A stretch of DNA of 44,680 nt from assembly GCA_003214815.1 (NCBI GenBank), contig QCLE01000014.1:1-44680 (forward strand), written 5' to 3'. Position 1 is the stretch's first letter; every line of letters begins with the position of its first letter. This document shows, one piece after another, positions 9,143 through 19,063 of this stretch. The translations under genes and the position numbers were made by a program. This DNA is from Prochlorococcus sp. AG-412-J13. GTDB lineage: Bacteria; Cyanobacteriota; Cyanobacteriia; PCC-6307; Cyanobiaceae. The notes below the pieces were generated by a model. That model was not told where the DNA came from, searched no databases, and saw only the letters and a list, made by a program, of their open reading frames with translations.

Positions 9143-9931
9143 TTAAAATAAGTCAAGATTAACATTTTGAAGGTCATAAATAGAATTTAAAATCAAGTCA
9201 GCACCTGCATTTTGGAGTTTTTTTTCGTATAAATTACGTTCTTTTAATCGAGACTTTAAATGTAGGTGAGGGGGAGCTATTCCAATACTTATGAATTTTT
9301 GAGATGGTATTTCCTTTCTAGCGTTTATAACTGTATTTATGTCTGCAATTGTATCTCCTACATATGCAATGGGAATATTTGATTCGCTAACTTTATCTCC
9401 AAGTAGCGTTTTTGATAAGTTAATAAAGCCTTGAGGATTAGGCTTGTCCGGGGCATCTCCCATAGATATTAATGGCGGTGATTTTAGTCCTAGTCTTTTT
9501 TCTAACACAAATTTTGCAGAAGCAGACTCTGCACCACTCACAAAACCCCAGATTATTCCATTGCTTTGAATTAAATCAAAAAACTTTTTATCAACTAATA
9601 ACTCCTCATTTTTTATAAATCCAGACCAATTTTTACTATCTTTATTTGGATCTCCTCCAAAGTAAAAATCTTCAAAACATTTAACTATTTTCTCTCTTGG
9701 AGGAATTTTAAGGTTTAAGTTCTCTTTTTTTATACATCTTTTTATAAGTTCTAAACTTAAATCCCAGTCATTATTCCAGATCCCTTCATTTTTTGCATTA
9801 TCAATATCTAAATAACTTGGCTCCCATCCGGAAAATTTGTAAACTGTTTTTTTTAATGAAAGTCTGTAACTATTTTCTACGCTACGGATTACACCATCTA
9901 TATCAAATAAAATTAAACCAATATTTTTCAA
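9143..9931 (-). CDS. HAD-superfamily subfamily IA phosphatase-like protein
   Basis: Predicted Mg-dependent phosphohydrolase of unknown substrate. Motif I is LILFDIDGV, giving the nucleophile D10 and acid/base D12. Motif II is the Ser in WGFVSGAES, and motif IV is the IAYVGDTIADI acidic pair. A helical cap lies between motifs I and II (about residues 15-100). At 262 residues it fits the small cyanobacterial HAD-IA group that I recall as TIGR01548; a search would confirm this. It is transcribed in the same direction as cobJ, 92 bp downstream of it, but nothing in it points to cobalamin chemistry. Confidence 0.85.
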   Translation of the reverse strand: MKNIGLILFDIDGVIRSVENSYRLSLKKTVYKFSGWEPSYLDIDNAKNEGIWNNDWDLSLELIKRCIKKENLNLKIPPREKIVKCFEDFYFGGDPNKDSKNWSGFIKNEELLVDKKFFDLIQSNGIIWGFVSGAESASAKFVLEKRLGLKSPPLISMGDAPDKPNPQGFINLSKTLLGDKVSESNIPIAYVGDTIADINTVINARKEIPSQKFISIGIAPPHLHLKSRLKERNLYEKKLQNAGADLILNSIYDLQNVNLDLF

Positions 9932-10023
9932 TTAATTTTCTTAATCATTTTATAAAAGATTAGTATTCTTATCAAAAAAAAGCAAAAAACACTCCACATT
10001 ATTAAATTATGAATTATCTAAAC

Positions 10024-11826
10024 TTAATTTTGTAAATATCCTCTGGGAGTAAGAAATATTTCATCTACTAAAGTGGTTTGAGAATTACCAATGATTATTA
10101 TTGATAACATATCGATTTCTTTAAAGGGAATGGTGTTTAAAGTAAAGAATTTTCTCGATTGATTTTCTCTCCCTACTTGTCTAGCTATTAAAACGGGAGT
10201 ATCTCCTCGCCTAGATTTTAAACATAGATCAATTGCACTTTTTAGCTGCCAATTTCTTTCAATTGATTGAGGATTAAATAAAGCTATTACGAAGTCACCT
10301 ATAAGAGCTCCTTCAATTTTTTTTTCTATTAAAGGCCAGGGCGTTAACTTATCACTTAAGCTTATTGAACAAAAGTCATTCATTAGTGGAGCTCCACTAA
10401 GTGCAGCGGCTAATTGAACACTACTTATCCCGGGGTGTACTTCAAAGTAAGGTCTATATTCTTTTTTGATTTTTTGAAGTAATTCTAATAGTAAACCAGC
10501 CATTCCATAGAATCCAGATTCCCCTGACGAAATTAAAGCCACTTTTATTCCTTCTTCGGCTAGTTTAATTGCTTTGCTGCATCTTTCTTTTTCCTCAGTA
10601 AGTTTACTTTCAATTAAAACCTGGTCACTCCTTTTTAATGGTTTAATTAAATCTAAATACATTTTGTATCCAATCCAAACAGTACATCTTGAAAGTGCTT
10701 TTCTTGCGTTATTGGTTAAGAAGGAGATATCGCCAGGCCCACTTCCAATAATATGTATTTCGCCATTGGTTGGATAATATTGATTTTTTGATTCTGCTAT
10801 AGCGATAGTTACTGCCCCAGATTGATTTTTAAAAATTCTTTTTTCTTCTAATAATTTTGATTCTTCTCCTGCTGCTAGTAAGCAAGAAGCTTCTGCTACA
10901 GAAGATGTGCCAATTTCCTTTTGAACTACACTTGATGGATTTGGAACAATTATTTTTGAAAGATCTTCTTTAGTAAAAAACTTGAGAGGCAAGTTATTTT
11001 CTTCAGCGAGTTCTAAAATTCCTTTCTCATCTTTTTTAATATCAATAGTTGCAAATCCCGCAATTGAATGCTGAGATATGTTTCCTAACTCCAAAAAATT
11101 ATTTAAAGAATTTGCTATTAGTTCTTTGCTAGTATTTCTCTCACAACCAATGCCAATCCATAATACAGGCGGATGCCAAGTTGTAACATGAGTTTCAAAT
11201 ATACTCACATGAAATATTGAATCTGGTTTTTCAGTTTCCTTTTCATGAATTTCATTAATAATCTCTCCTGATTCTGAAGTTTTCCATAAACTGTTACCAG
11301 ATAATTGTTTGCAAAATATTTCTTTGTTCTTAGATTGATTGATTACTAGTTTTGACCAGTTCTGTATTTTGCCAGATCTTTTCCAACCCCATTGATTACC
11401 AAATGAATCAAGATTTAAAAAGTTTTGATCATTTGCATTATTAGTTTCTATTATTTGGCCACCAAATAAATTAGAAATTTGAAATGCGATATTTTGAGTA
11501 TTTGACTGATGTAAACCAATTAAAGGCACTATCTTGGAACATTTTTTATCTATTACTATCACGCCTGGATCTTGATCTTTAGAGGTTAAAAAAGGATTTA
11601 CTATTCGTATTGATGCACCAATTGATCCTATAAAAATTATTAAATCTATTTCTGGCCATTTTTTAAGTAAAATTTCCTTAGGTTTTTGTATTTTTACAAG
11701 ATCATCTTCTAGATCATCATTTTTTAAAGAACTTGCAATATATATCTCGTTAACAAATTCAGTTTTTTGAAGTCTTTTTAAAATTGCTTTTGAATTACTA
11801 GATAGACCTATTGCGATTCCTTTCAA
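10024..11826 (-). CDS. cobJ: CbiG-CobJ fusion: cobalamin biosynthesis protein / precorrin-3B C17-methyltransferase
   Basis: Two cobalamin enzymes in one 600-residue chain. Residues 1 to about 325 are CbiG-like: an N-terminal domain with IIFIGSIGASIRIV, then the C-terminal domain with WIGIGCERNTSKELI (223-236) and GTSSVAEASCLLAAG (306-320). CbiG opens the ring-A lactone in the anaerobic route. Residues from about 355 are the SAM-dependent CobJ/CbiH C17-methyltransferase, with GSGPGD (361-366) and SSGESGFYGMAG (433-444, normally SSGDPG-YGMA). Together they perform the ring-contraction steps of corrin synthesis. A -10-like box lies 27 bp upstream. The gene diverges from psaA. Confidence 0.93.
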   Translation of the reverse strand: MKGIAIGLSSNSKAILKRLQKTEFVNEIYIASSLKNDDLEDDLVKIQKPKEILLKKWPEIDLIIFIGSIGASIRIVNPFLTSKDQDPGVIVIDKKCSKIVPLIGLHQSNTQNIAFQISNLFGGQIIETNNANDQNFLNLDSFGNQWGWKRSGKIQNWSKLVINQSKNKEIFCKQLSGNSLWKTSESGEIINEIHEKETEKPDSIFHVSIFETHVTTWHPPVLWIGIGCERNTSKELIANSLNNFLELGNISQHSIAGFATIDIKKDEKGILELAEENNLPLKFFTKEDLSKIIVPNPSSVVQKEIGTSSVAEASCLLAAGEESKLLEEKRIFKNQSGAVTIAIAESKNQYYPTNGEIHIIGSGPGDISFLTNNARKALSRCTVWIGYKMYLDLIKPLKRSDQVLIESKLTEEKERCSKAIKLAEEGIKVALISSGESGFYGMAGLLLELLQKIKKEYRPYFEVHPGISSVQLAAALSGAPLMNDFCSISLSDKLTPWPLIEKKIEGALIGDFVIALFNPQSIERNWQLKSAIDLCLKSRRGDTPVLIARQVGRENQSRKFFTLNTIPFKEIDMLSIIIIGNSQTTLVDEIFLTPRGYLQN

Positions 11827-12158
11827 ATCAAAAAATTTTTTGGTATAAGGAAATTATATACTTTCAATGGATTTCAAAAAAATCGTGTTAAATATAAAAC
11901 AAATATAAAGAAATTCTTATAAAATTTGGGTAAAAATACTCATAATTTAGTCATAGACAAAAAATTAACAAAATATTCATATAGTAACAATCATTAGAAC
12001 ATTTGTTACGTTAATGCATAACGAAAGATCTTTGACTTATTATTTCTGAAACGAATATCTAAAGTTCCGAATGATTTCGTTTTCTTGAACATTATTATTA
12101 AAAATAAGTCCAAGATTTGATCAATCGGCTTTAATGTCAATTATTTTCGAGGTGCTAG
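11827..12158. promoter_or_regulatory. psaA upstream region (332 bp, no gene) with three inverted repeats
   Basis: Divergent intergenic region between cobJ and psaA. I see no coding frame in it. It contains three inverted repeats: GTAACAA (11984-11990) / TTGTTAC (12003-12009) with a 12-nt spacer; the 10-bp palindrome AAAGATCTTT (12024-12033); and AAACGAA (12049-12055) / TTCGTTT (12076-12082). TTGACT at 12032-12037 followed 18 bp later by TATCTA (12056-12061) is a weak promoter candidate. A Shine-Dalgarno-like GAGG at 12149-12152 sits 6 nt before the psaA ATG. psaAB genes are light-regulated in cyanobacteria, often through RpaB (HLR1) sites; I do not find a clean HLR1 match. Confidence 0.5.
11853..11858 (-). 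promoter_or_regulatory. cobJ: Candidate -10 box for the CbiG-CobJ gene
   Basis: On the reverse strand this hexamer reads TATAAT, a perfect -10 match. It would start transcription about 20 nt before the ATG at 11826. No good -35 is visible at 16-18 bp, which is common in AT-rich picocyanobacterial promoters. Confidence 0.4.
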
Positions 12159-14462
12159 ATGACCATCAGCCCACCAGAAAGTGGAGAAAAAAACAAGAAA
12201 GTTTTGGAAGATCCTGTTAAGGCCGATCCAAGACCTATTGATTTTGCCAAATTAGATAAGCCAGGTTTCTGGTCTACAAAATTATCTAAGGGTCCAAAAA
12301 CTACAACTTGGATCTGGAATTTGCATGCAGATGCACATGATTTTGATGTGCATACAGGCGATGCTGAAGAAGCAACAAGAAAAATCTTCTCAGCTCACTT
12401 TGGACATCTTGCAATAATTTTTATATGGATGAGTGCTGCTTTTTTCCATGGAGCAAGATTTTCAAATTACACAGGTTGGTTAGCTGACCCAACTAACGTT
12501 AAACCAGGAGCTCAGCAAGTTTGGGCTGTTGTAGGCCAAGAGATGCTAAACGGTAATCTTGGAGCGGACTATAACGGTATTCAAATAAGCTCTGGAATTT
12601 TTCATATGTGGAGAGCTTGGGGTATTACTAACGAAAGTGAGTTAATGGCTTTGGCTATTGGTTCAGTAATAATGGCTGCTCTTATGCTTCATGGAGGTAT
12701 ATACCATTATCATAAGGCCGCTCCAAAATTGGAATGGTTCCAAAATATTGAGTCAATGCTTAATCATCATATTGCAGGTTTGGTTGGGCTTGGATCATTA
12801 GCTTGGGCTGGACATTGTATTCATATTGGAGCGCCAACAGCTGCGCTTCTTGATGCAATTGACGCTGGATCACCTTTAGTTATCAATGGTCAAAAGATAG
12901 CAACTATTGCTGATATGCCAATGCCTCATCAGCTTTGCGATCCCCAAATAATTGGTCAGATTTTTCCTGGCCTAGCTAGTGGAGTTGGTAATTTCTTTAC
13001 TCTTAATTGGTTCGCTTTCTCAGATTTCTTAACTTTTAAAGGTGGTTTGAATCCTGTTACTGGAAGTTTATGGATGACCGATATTGCACATCATCATTTA
13101 GCTTTTGGTGTAATTGCTATAATTGGAGGTCATTTATATAGAACTAACTATGGTATTGGTTCAAGTATGAAAGAGATATTAGAAGCTCATCAAGGAGATC
13201 CAATATTATTCCCAGCACCAAAAGGTCATCAAGGTCTTTTTGAGTTCATGGCTGAAAGCAGACACGCTCAACTATCTGTAAACCTCGCATGTTTAGGATC
13301 TCTTAGCATACTGATTTCTCATCATATGTATGCTATGCCTCCATATCCTTACATAGCAACTGATTATATGACTGTTCTTGGTTTATTCACACATCATATG
13401 TGGATAGGAGCTTTATTTATAATTGGAGCTGGAGCTCATGCTGGTATAGCCATGGTTAGAGACTATGATCCAGCAAAACATATTGATAACGTTTTAGATA
13501 GGATTTTAAAAGCGAGAGATGCCTTAATAAGTCATCTTAACTGGGTTTGCATGTGGCTAGGTTTTCATAGTTTTGGACTTTATATTCATAACGACACTAT
13601 GAGAGCTTTAGGTAGACCTCAGGACATGTTTAGTGATAATGCAATTCAGCTTCAACCAATATTTGCGCAATGGATTCAAAGTATTCAAGCTTCAGCTGTA
13701 GGCACTTCAATTTTAGCTGGTACTCCTGAGGGATTACCTCAAAAAGCTTTAAGTGAAGTTTTTAATGGAAGTTTAGTTGAAGTAGGTGGAAAGGTAGCAA
13801 TAGCTCCAATTCAACTTGGAACAGCTGATTTGATGATCCATCATATTCATGCTTTCCAAATACATGTAGTTGTATTAATTCTTTTAAAAGGAGTACTTTA
13901 TTCTAGGAGTTCAAGACTAATTCCAGATAAAGCTTCTCTTGGATTTAGATTCCCATGTGATGGTCCAGGAAGAGGTGGTACTTGTCAGGTATCATCTTGG
14001 GATCATGTATTCTTAGCTCTTTTCTGGATGTATAACTGCATATCAATAGTTATATTCCACTTTTCTTGGAAAATGCAAAGTGATGTGTGGGGACTTACAG
14101 GAGGAAACTTCTCTCAAAGTGCTATCACAATTAATGGTTGGCTAAGAGATTTCCTATGGGCTCAATCATCTCAAGTACTAACAAGTTACGGTGAAGCTAT
14201 TAGTATGTATGGATTGATGTTTTTAGGAGCGCACTTCATATGGGCGTTTAGTTTGATGTTCCTATTCAGTGGAAGAGGCTATTGGCAAGAATTATTTGAA
14301 TCAATAGTATGGGCTCATAACAAGCTTAAAGTTGCCCCAACAATACAACCAAGAGCACTTTCTATTACTCAAGGTAGAGCCGTTGGTGTAGCTCACTTCC
14401 TTCTCGGAGGTATAGCAACTACTTGGGCTTTCTTCCATGCTCGCCTTTTCGGGCTGGGCTAA
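12159..14462 (+). CDS. psaA: Photosystem I P700 apoprotein A1
   Basis: One half of the photosystem I heterodimer, binding P700, A0, A1 and most antenna chlorophyll in the thylakoid. The 767-residue protein has eleven predicted membrane spans and many His residues in HxxxH-type chlorophyll sites (such as [10 protein letters not shown]). The F-X iron-sulphur ligands C600 and C609 lie in the invariant [12 protein letters not shown] loop. The C-terminus [12 protein letters not shown] matches PsaA. It is preceded by a Shine-Dalgarno-like GAGG and followed 27 bp later by psaB, the conserved operon. Confidence 0.99.
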   Translation: MTISPPESGEKNKKVLEDPVKADPRPIDFAKLDKPGFWSTKLSKGPKTTTWIWNLHADAHDFDVHTGDAEEATRKIFSAHFGHLAIIFIWMSAAFFHGARFSNYTGWLADPTNVKPGAQQVWAVVGQEMLNGNLGADYNGIQISSGIFHMWRAWGITNESELMALAIGSVIMAALMLHGGIYHYHKAAPKLEWFQNIESMLNHHIAGLVGLGSLAWAGHCIHIGAPTAALLDAIDAGSPLVINGQKIATIADMPMPHQLCDPQIIGQIFPGLASGVGNFFTLNWFAFSDFLTFKGGLNPVTGSLWMTDIAHHHLAFGVIAIIGGHLYRTNYGIGSSMKEILEAHQGDPILFPAPKGHQGLFEFMAESRHAQLSVNLACLGSLSILISHHMYAMPPYPYIATDYMTVLGLFTHHMWIGALFIIGAGAHAGIAMVRDYDPAKHIDNVLDRILKARDALISHLNWVCMWLGFHSFGLYIHNDTMRALGRPQDMFSDNAIQLQPIFAQWIQSIQASAVGTSILAGTPEGLPQKALSEVFNGSLVEVGGKVAIAPIQLGTADLMIHHIHAFQIHVVVLILLKGVLYSRSSRLIPDKASLGFRFPCDGPGRGGTCQVSSWDHVFLALFWMYNCISIVIFHFSWKMQSDVWGLTGGNFSQSAITINGWLRDFLWAQSSQVLTSYGEAISMYGLMFLGAHFIWAFSLMFLFSGRGYWQELFESIVWAHNKLKVAPTIQPRALSITQGRAVGVAHFLLGGIATTWAFFHARLFGLG

Positions 14463-14489
14463 TTACCTGAACTTCACCTTTTTAATTCA

Positions 14490-16718
14490 ATGGCAACAAA
14501 ATTTCCATCATTTAACCAGGGTCTAGCTCAGGACCCGACAACCCGCCGAATATGGTACGGAATAGCAACCGCTCATGACTTTGAGAGTCATGATGGAATG
14601 ACTGAAGAAAAGCTTTATCAGAAGCTTTTCTCTACACATTTTGGTCATCTGGCAATTATTGCCCTTTGGGTAGCTGGTAACCTATTCCATGTAGCTTGGC
14701 AGGGTAACTTTGAGCAATTTGTACTTGATCCAACTCATGTTCGACCAATTGCCCATGCAATTTGGGATCCTCATTTCGGAGCCGGCATAACAGAAGCAAT
14801 GACTCAAGCTGGAGCTAATGGTCCAGTTAACATAGCTTACTCAGGCTTGTACCATTGGTGGTACACAATAGGAATGAGAACTAACGAGCAACTTTTCCAA
14901 GCATCAATCTTTATGAGCATTTTAGCTTGTTGGGTTTTATTTGCTGGTTGGTTACATTTACAGCCTAAATTTAGACCTACACTTGCTTGGTTTAAAAATG
15001 CTGAGGCACAATTAAACCATCATTTATCTGTCTTATTTGGTTTCAGTAGTATTGCTTGGACAGGACATTTGGTTCATGTTGCAATTCCTGAGTCTAGAGG
15101 TCAACATGTAGGTTGGGATAATTGGTTAACAGTTCTTCCTCATCCTGCAGGATTGGCTCCTTTCTTTACTTTAAATTGGGGTGCTTATGCCCAAAATCCT
15201 GATTCTTTAGATCAAGTTTTCGGAACTGCTGAGGGAGCTGGAACAGCAATCTTTACCTTCTTAGGAGGACTACATCCTCAAAGTGAAGCTTTATGGCTTA
15301 CTGATATTGCACATCACCATATTGCAATTGGTTGTGTTTTTGTAATTGCTGGCCATATGTATAGAAATACTTTTGGAATAGGACACTCCCTTAAGGAAAT
15401 TACTGAAGCTCATAATACTAGACACCCAAATGACCCACATAAAGGTAGTTTCGGAATTAATCATGATGGAATTTATGAGACAGTTAATAACTCTCTACAC
15501 TTTCAATTAGGTTTAGCTTTAGCATCACTTGGTGTTGTCACTTCTCTAGTTGCTCAACATATGGGAGCTCTTCCTTCTTATGCTTTTATTGCTAGAGATT
15601 ACACTACACAGTCCGCTCTATATACTCACCATCAATACATAGCTATGTTCTTAATGGTTGGAGCTTTTGCTCATGGAGCTATTTTCTTTGTACGTGATTA
15701 TGATCCAGAATTAAACAAAGATAATGTTTTAGCTAGAGTTTTAGGAACCAAAGAAGCACTAATAAGTCACTTAAGTTGGGTAACAATGTTACTAGGATTC
15801 CATACTCTTGGAATTTATGTTCATAATGATGTAGTAGTAGCTTTTGGAAATCCAGAAAAACAAATTCTAATTGAACCTGTATTTGCTCAGTTTGTTCAAG
15901 CTGCACAAGGGAAAATGATGTATGGCTTCGATGCTTTATTATCTGATCCTACTAGTTCTGCAACTATAGCAGCAAACTCTATGCCAGGAAATCACTATTG
16001 GATGGATCTAATTAATAGACAAGACGCTCTAAGCTCTTTCTTACCTATAGGACCAGCAGATTTCTTAGTTCATCATGCTATTGCTCTTGGACTTCATACC
16101 ACAGCACTAATCCTTATTAAAGGAGCACTAGATGCTAGAGGTACAAAATTAATTCCTGATAAAAAGGATTTAGGTTATGCTTTCCCTTGCGATGGACCAG
16201 GTCGTGGAGGAACTTGTGATAGTTCTTCATGGGATGCTATGTACCTAGCAATGTTCTGGGCATTAAATCTCATTGCATGGGTAACTTTCTATTGGCACTG
16301 GAAGCATCTAACAATTTGGCAAGGTAATATGGCTCAATTTAATGAATCAGGTACCTATTTAATGGGTTGGTTTAGAGATTATCTATGGCTTAATTCGTCA
16401 CAGTTAATTAATGGATATAATCCATTTGGTGTTAACTCCTTATCTCCTTGGGCTTGGATGTTCCTATTTGGTCATCTAGTTTGGGCTACTGGATTTATGT
16501 TCCTAATTTCATGGCGTGGTTATTGGCAAGAATTAATAGAAACATTAGTTTGGGCCCATCAACGCACACCTATAGCTAACCTTGTAGGCTGGAGAGATAA
16601 GCCAGTTGCCCTTTCAATTGTTCAAGCTAGATTAGTTGGTTTAGCACATTTCACGATAGGAAACATCCTTACATTTGGAGCCTTTGTAATTGCTTCAACT
16701 TCAGGTAAGTTTGGTTAA
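14490..16718 (+). CDS. psaB: Photosystem I P700 apoprotein A2
   Basis: Partner of PsaA in the photosystem I core; its lumenal side also helps dock plastocyanin or cytochrome. It starts [24 protein letters not shown], diagnostic of PsaB. The 742-residue protein has eleven membrane spans and supplies F-X ligands C567 and C576 in the same [12 protein letters not shown] loop as PsaA. It is co-transcribed with psaA across a 27-bp gap and is followed by a strong intrinsic terminator, so psaAB is a two-gene transcript. Confidence 0.99.
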   Translation: MATKFPSFNQGLAQDPTTRRIWYGIATAHDFESHDGMTEEKLYQKLFSTHFGHLAIIALWVAGNLFHVAWQGNFEQFVLDPTHVRPIAHAIWDPHFGAGITEAMTQAGANGPVNIAYSGLYHWWYTIGMRTNEQLFQASIFMSILACWVLFAGWLHLQPKFRPTLAWFKNAEAQLNHHLSVLFGFSSIAWTGHLVHVAIPESRGQHVGWDNWLTVLPHPAGLAPFFTLNWGAYAQNPDSLDQVFGTAEGAGTAIFTFLGGLHPQSEALWLTDIAHHHIAIGCVFVIAGHMYRNTFGIGHSLKEITEAHNTRHPNDPHKGSFGINHDGIYETVNNSLHFQLGLALASLGVVTSLVAQHMGALPSYAFIARDYTTQSALYTHHQYIAMFLMVGAFAHGAIFFVRDYDPELNKDNVLARVLGTKEALISHLSWVTMLLGFHTLGIYVHNDVVVAFGNPEKQILIEPVFAQFVQAAQGKMMYGFDALLSDPTSSATIAANSMPGNHYWMDLINRQDALSSFLPIGPADFLVHHAIALGLHTTALILIKGALDARGTKLIPDKKDLGYAFPCDGPGRGGTCDSSSWDAMYLAMFWALNLIAWVTFYWHWKHLTIWQGNMAQFNESGTYLMGWFRDYLWLNSSQLINGYNPFGVNSLSPWAWMFLFGHLVWATGFMFLISWRGYWQELIETLVWAHQRTPIANLVGWRDKPVALSIVQARLVGLAHFTIGNILTFGAFVIASTSGKFG

Positions 16719-16736
16719 ATTCGTTTTAAATAATAC

Positions 16737-16766
16737 AAATCACCACGAATGTGGTGATTTTTTTTG
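16737..16766 (+). terminator. Rho-independent terminator of psaAB
   Basis: A perfect 10-bp stem, AAATCACCAC (16737-16746) with GTGGTGATTT (16751-16760), a GAAT tetraloop and an uninterrupted T run. It lies 18 bp after the psaB stop. It is the clearest intrinsic terminator in the window. Confidence 0.93.
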
Positions 16767-16820
16767 TTTAATTTTTTGTTCTAAATTAAGTTAAAATTAT
16801 AGAATCATTATCAAATAAAT

Positions 16821-17783
16821 ATGTCAGATATAAACCAATTAATTTCTATTATTATTCCTGTTTTCAATGAAAGTGAGAGTATTGGTTTTTTATTGGATGA
16901 AGTTATAAGTGTAATGTTAGCCAATAAATTGAATTTCGAATTGATTGTTGTAAATGATGGTTCTATTGACAATACTCTTCGAGTATTAAAACAACTAACT
17001 CTCAAAATTAAACAATTGTCAGTAATTTCTTTGCGAAAAAATTATGGGCAAACTGCAGCAATTTCAGCTGGTTTTGATAATTCTAAAGGCGATATTTTAA
17101 TTACTTTGGATGGTGATTTACAGAATGACCCAAATGATATTCCTCAATTAATTTCAGAAATTAATAATGGCTATGATTTGATCTGTGGATGGAGGTTTGA
17201 TAGAAAAGATAAATTAATTAACAGGAAGATACCATCAAAAATAGCGAATAAATTAATAGCTCAAGTAACAGGTTTGAAGTTGCATGATTATGGATGTTCA
17301 TTAAAAGCATTTAAAAGAGAAATAATAGATGATATTAAGCTATATGGTGAACTTCACAGGTTTCTACCAGTTTTAGCAAATATTGAAGGTGCAAGAATAA
17401 AGGAAATTAAAGTTAATCATAGAGGCCGGAAATATGGATCTAGTAAATATGGAATTGATAGAACTTTCAGAGTTTTAATGGATTTATTAACTGTTTGGTT
17501 TATGACTAAATTCTTGACTAGACCCATGTATGGATTTGGTTTTATTGGAATTATAAGTATTTTTATAAGTCTTTCTATATCTTCTTACTTGTTAATTATA
17601 AAAATCTTGGGTAATGATATTGGAAATCGACCTATGCTTATGTTCGCACTCATATTAGGAATTGCTGGGGTTCAGTTATTTAGCTTTGGATTATTGAGTG
17701 AACTTTTAATAAGGACATATCATGAAAGTCAAGGCAGACCAATTTACAGAATTAGATCAATAAGTTGTACAAATAAAAATTGA
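16821..17783 (+). CDS. GT2 membrane glycosyltransferase (DPM1/GtrB-like)
   Basis: Probably transfers a sugar from a nucleotide donor to polyprenyl phosphate. The GT-A domain begins ISIIIPVFNESESI, has VVNDGSIDNT, and carries the metal-binding DGD (D97, D99) in ITLDGDLQNDP, followed by YGCSLKAF near 157-164. Two C-terminal membrane helices (about 236-262 and 271-295) give the GtrB/dolichol-phosphate-mannose-synthase-like layout. The 320-residue length fits. It follows the psaB terminator by about 55 bp, so it has its own promoter. Its end is 4 bp from a convergent gene. Donor and acceptor cannot be told from sequence; the lipid-linked sugar could serve outer-envelope glycans. Confidence 0.88.
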   Translation: MSDINQLISIIIPVFNESESIGFLLDEVISVMLANKLNFELIVVNDGSIDNTLRVLKQLTLKIKQLSVISLRKNYGQTAAISAGFDNSKGDILITLDGDLQNDPNDIPQLISEINNGYDLICGWRFDRKDKLINRKIPSKIANKLIAQVTGLKLHDYGCSLKAFKREIIDDIKLYGELHRFLPVLANIEGARIKEIKVNHRGRKYGSSKYGIDRTFRVLMDLLTVWFMTKFLTRPMYGFGFIGIISIFISLSISSYLLIIKILGNDIGNRPMLMFALILGIAGVQLFSFGLLSELLIRTYHESQGRPIYRIRSISCTNKN

Positions 17784-17787
17784 ATTT

Positions 17788-18168
17788 TTATTTGAACTTT
17801 CTTATTAAAAATGCTGATATTTCAATTACCTTTGGAGAAATATCTCTTAAGCCTTTTCGTAAAATTGGTAATGTTGATTTATCAGCTAATTCTTCTGCAA
17901 TTTTTAATGCTTTTAATTTATCCTCTGTATTACCTTGAAAAAGAGTAAACATTTTATTTCTAAGAGAATTTTTATAAAATACTGAGTACTTATTTACTTC
18001 ATGTTTGTAAGAAAAATCATTCTTTTTAGATATATTATTTTTATTATTTGTAGGTTTATTGGAATAAAAGTTTTTTAAATTTATTGCATTTTTAAACCTT
18101 CTTTTTTTAAAATTTAGCACTAAAAATACAATAAAAATTATGAGCAATATTGCGAAAAAATTAAACAT
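17788..18168 (-). CDS. Small membrane-anchored protein with HEAT-like C-terminus
   Basis: A 126-residue protein I do not recognise by name. Residues 1-18 form one strongly hydrophobic helix (FFAILLIIFIVFLVL) followed by KKRR, suggesting an N-terminal anchor with the rest in the cytoplasm. A Lys/Asn-rich linker runs to about 75. The C-terminal 45 residues (DKLKALKIAEELADK then LPILRKGLRD and KVIEISAFLIRK) have the helix-turn-helix pattern of a HEAT-type repeat. It is divergent from psaI-psaL with a 92-bp shared upstream region, and convergent with the glycosyltransferase. Function unknown; a scaffolding role is only a guess from the repeat. Confidence 0.7.
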   Translation of the reverse strand: MFNFFAILLIIFIVFLVLNFKKRRFKNAINLKNFYSNKPTNNKNNISKKNDFSYKHEVNKYSVFYKNSLRNKMFTLFQGNTEDKLKALKIAEELADKSTLPILRKGLRDISPKVIEISAFLIRKFK

Positions 18169-18260
18169 GTAAAAAGTTAATAATTTTTATATCATCCATT
18201 AATAAAATTAACACTATTTCTAATATAAATACTAAAGTATTTAAAGATGTTAAAAGAATT

Positions 18261-18374
18261 ATGTCATCTGAATTTTCAAATCTTCTGCCTTCGGTCTTTG
18301 TCCCCATGATTGGCTTGGTAGCACCTGCTGTATTTATTGTTTTAATAGGCAGATTCATAACGGCTACTGAATAA
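18261..18374 (+). CDS. psaI: Photosystem I reaction centre subunit VIII
   Basis: A 37-residue single-span thylakoid protein. It reads MSSEFSNLLPSVFVPMIGLV, then a hydrophobic stretch to GRFITATE. The pattern LPSVFVPxxGLVxPA is the PsaI signature. PsaI packs against PsaL and stabilises it at the trimerisation face of photosystem I. It lies 31 bp upstream of psaL on the same strand, the conserved psaI-psaL arrangement. A 75-codon open frame on the opposite strand (18161-18388) covers it and should not be annotated instead. The start is ATG at 18261; no strong ribosome-binding site is visible. Confidence 0.93.
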   Translation: MSSEFSNLLPSVFVPMIGLVAPAVFIVLIGRFITATE

Positions 18375-18405
18375 AAATTAATTATCACATTATCTTTTTT
18401 TTAAA

Positions 18406-19008
18406 ATGAGCGATTCACAAACACAAAGTAAAGAATTATTAGGAGCTACTCCTAGATTTCCTGAAAAATATATAGACCAAAGTGTCCATCCTACAGATAT
18501 TGGGATTGCAGAACAATGGGCTGTTAAAACAGTTGCTGATCCGTTTGTTGGGAATTTAGCTACCCCAGTTAATAGTGGTTATTTTACTAAAGCTTTTATA
18601 AATAATTTACCTTTTTATAGAGAAGGAATTTCTCCTAATTTTAGAGGCCTTGAAACTGGAGCAGCTTTTGGATATCTCTTATATGGTCCATTTACTATGA
18701 CTGGTCCTTTAAGAAATTCTGATTTCGCATTAACAGCAGGATTACTTGCTGCTATAGGCGCTGTTCATATTTTGACAGCACTCTTAGTTCTTTATAATGC
18801 CCCAGGTAAAGCACCTAATGTACAGCCTCCTGATGCTACCGTTAATAATCCTCCTGCAGATTTATTTACTAGAGCTGGATGGGCTGATTTTACTAGTGGA
18901 TTTTGGCTAGGCGGTTGTGGTGGAGCTGTTTTTGCATGGCTTCTTGTAGGTACACTTCATTTGAACAGTATCATGCAATTAATTCAAAATATTTGGACTA
19001 CTGGCTAA
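18406..19008 (+). CDS. psaL: Photosystem I reaction centre subunit XI
   Basis: PsaL sits at the centre of the photosystem I trimer and mediates trimerisation. The 200-residue protein has the N-terminal [28 protein letters not shown] block, the [18 protein letters not shown] segment and two to three hydrophobic helices (about 88-105, 110-130 and 163-190). It is longer than the roughly 150 residues common in freshwater cyanobacteria, as I recall for Prochlorococcus, with a longer N-terminus and a Pro-rich loop ([17 protein letters not shown]). It is preceded by psaI and converges on the NlpC/P60 gene. No hairpin terminator is visible in the 55-bp gap. Confidence 0.98.
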   Translation: MSDSQTQSKELLGATPRFPEKYIDQSVHPTDIGIAEQWAVKTVADPFVGNLATPVNSGYFTKAFINNLPFYREGISPNFRGLETGAAFGYLLYGPFTMTGPLRNSDFALTAGLLAAIGAVHILTALLVLYNAPGKAPNVQPPDATVNNPPADLFTRAGWADFTSGFWLGGCGGAVFAWLLVGTLHLNSIMQLIQNIWTTG

Positions 19009-19063
19009 ATTGAAATTTAAATAAGTAATAGATTTTTAAGATAATAATTTAATAAAAAGACTG

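Noticed and set aside
18161-18388. 75-codon reverse-strand open frame
   Set aside because: It lies wholly over the psaI region and its upstream gap, overlaps the start of the 126-aa gene, and has no recognisable domain; the forward strand encodes PsaI.
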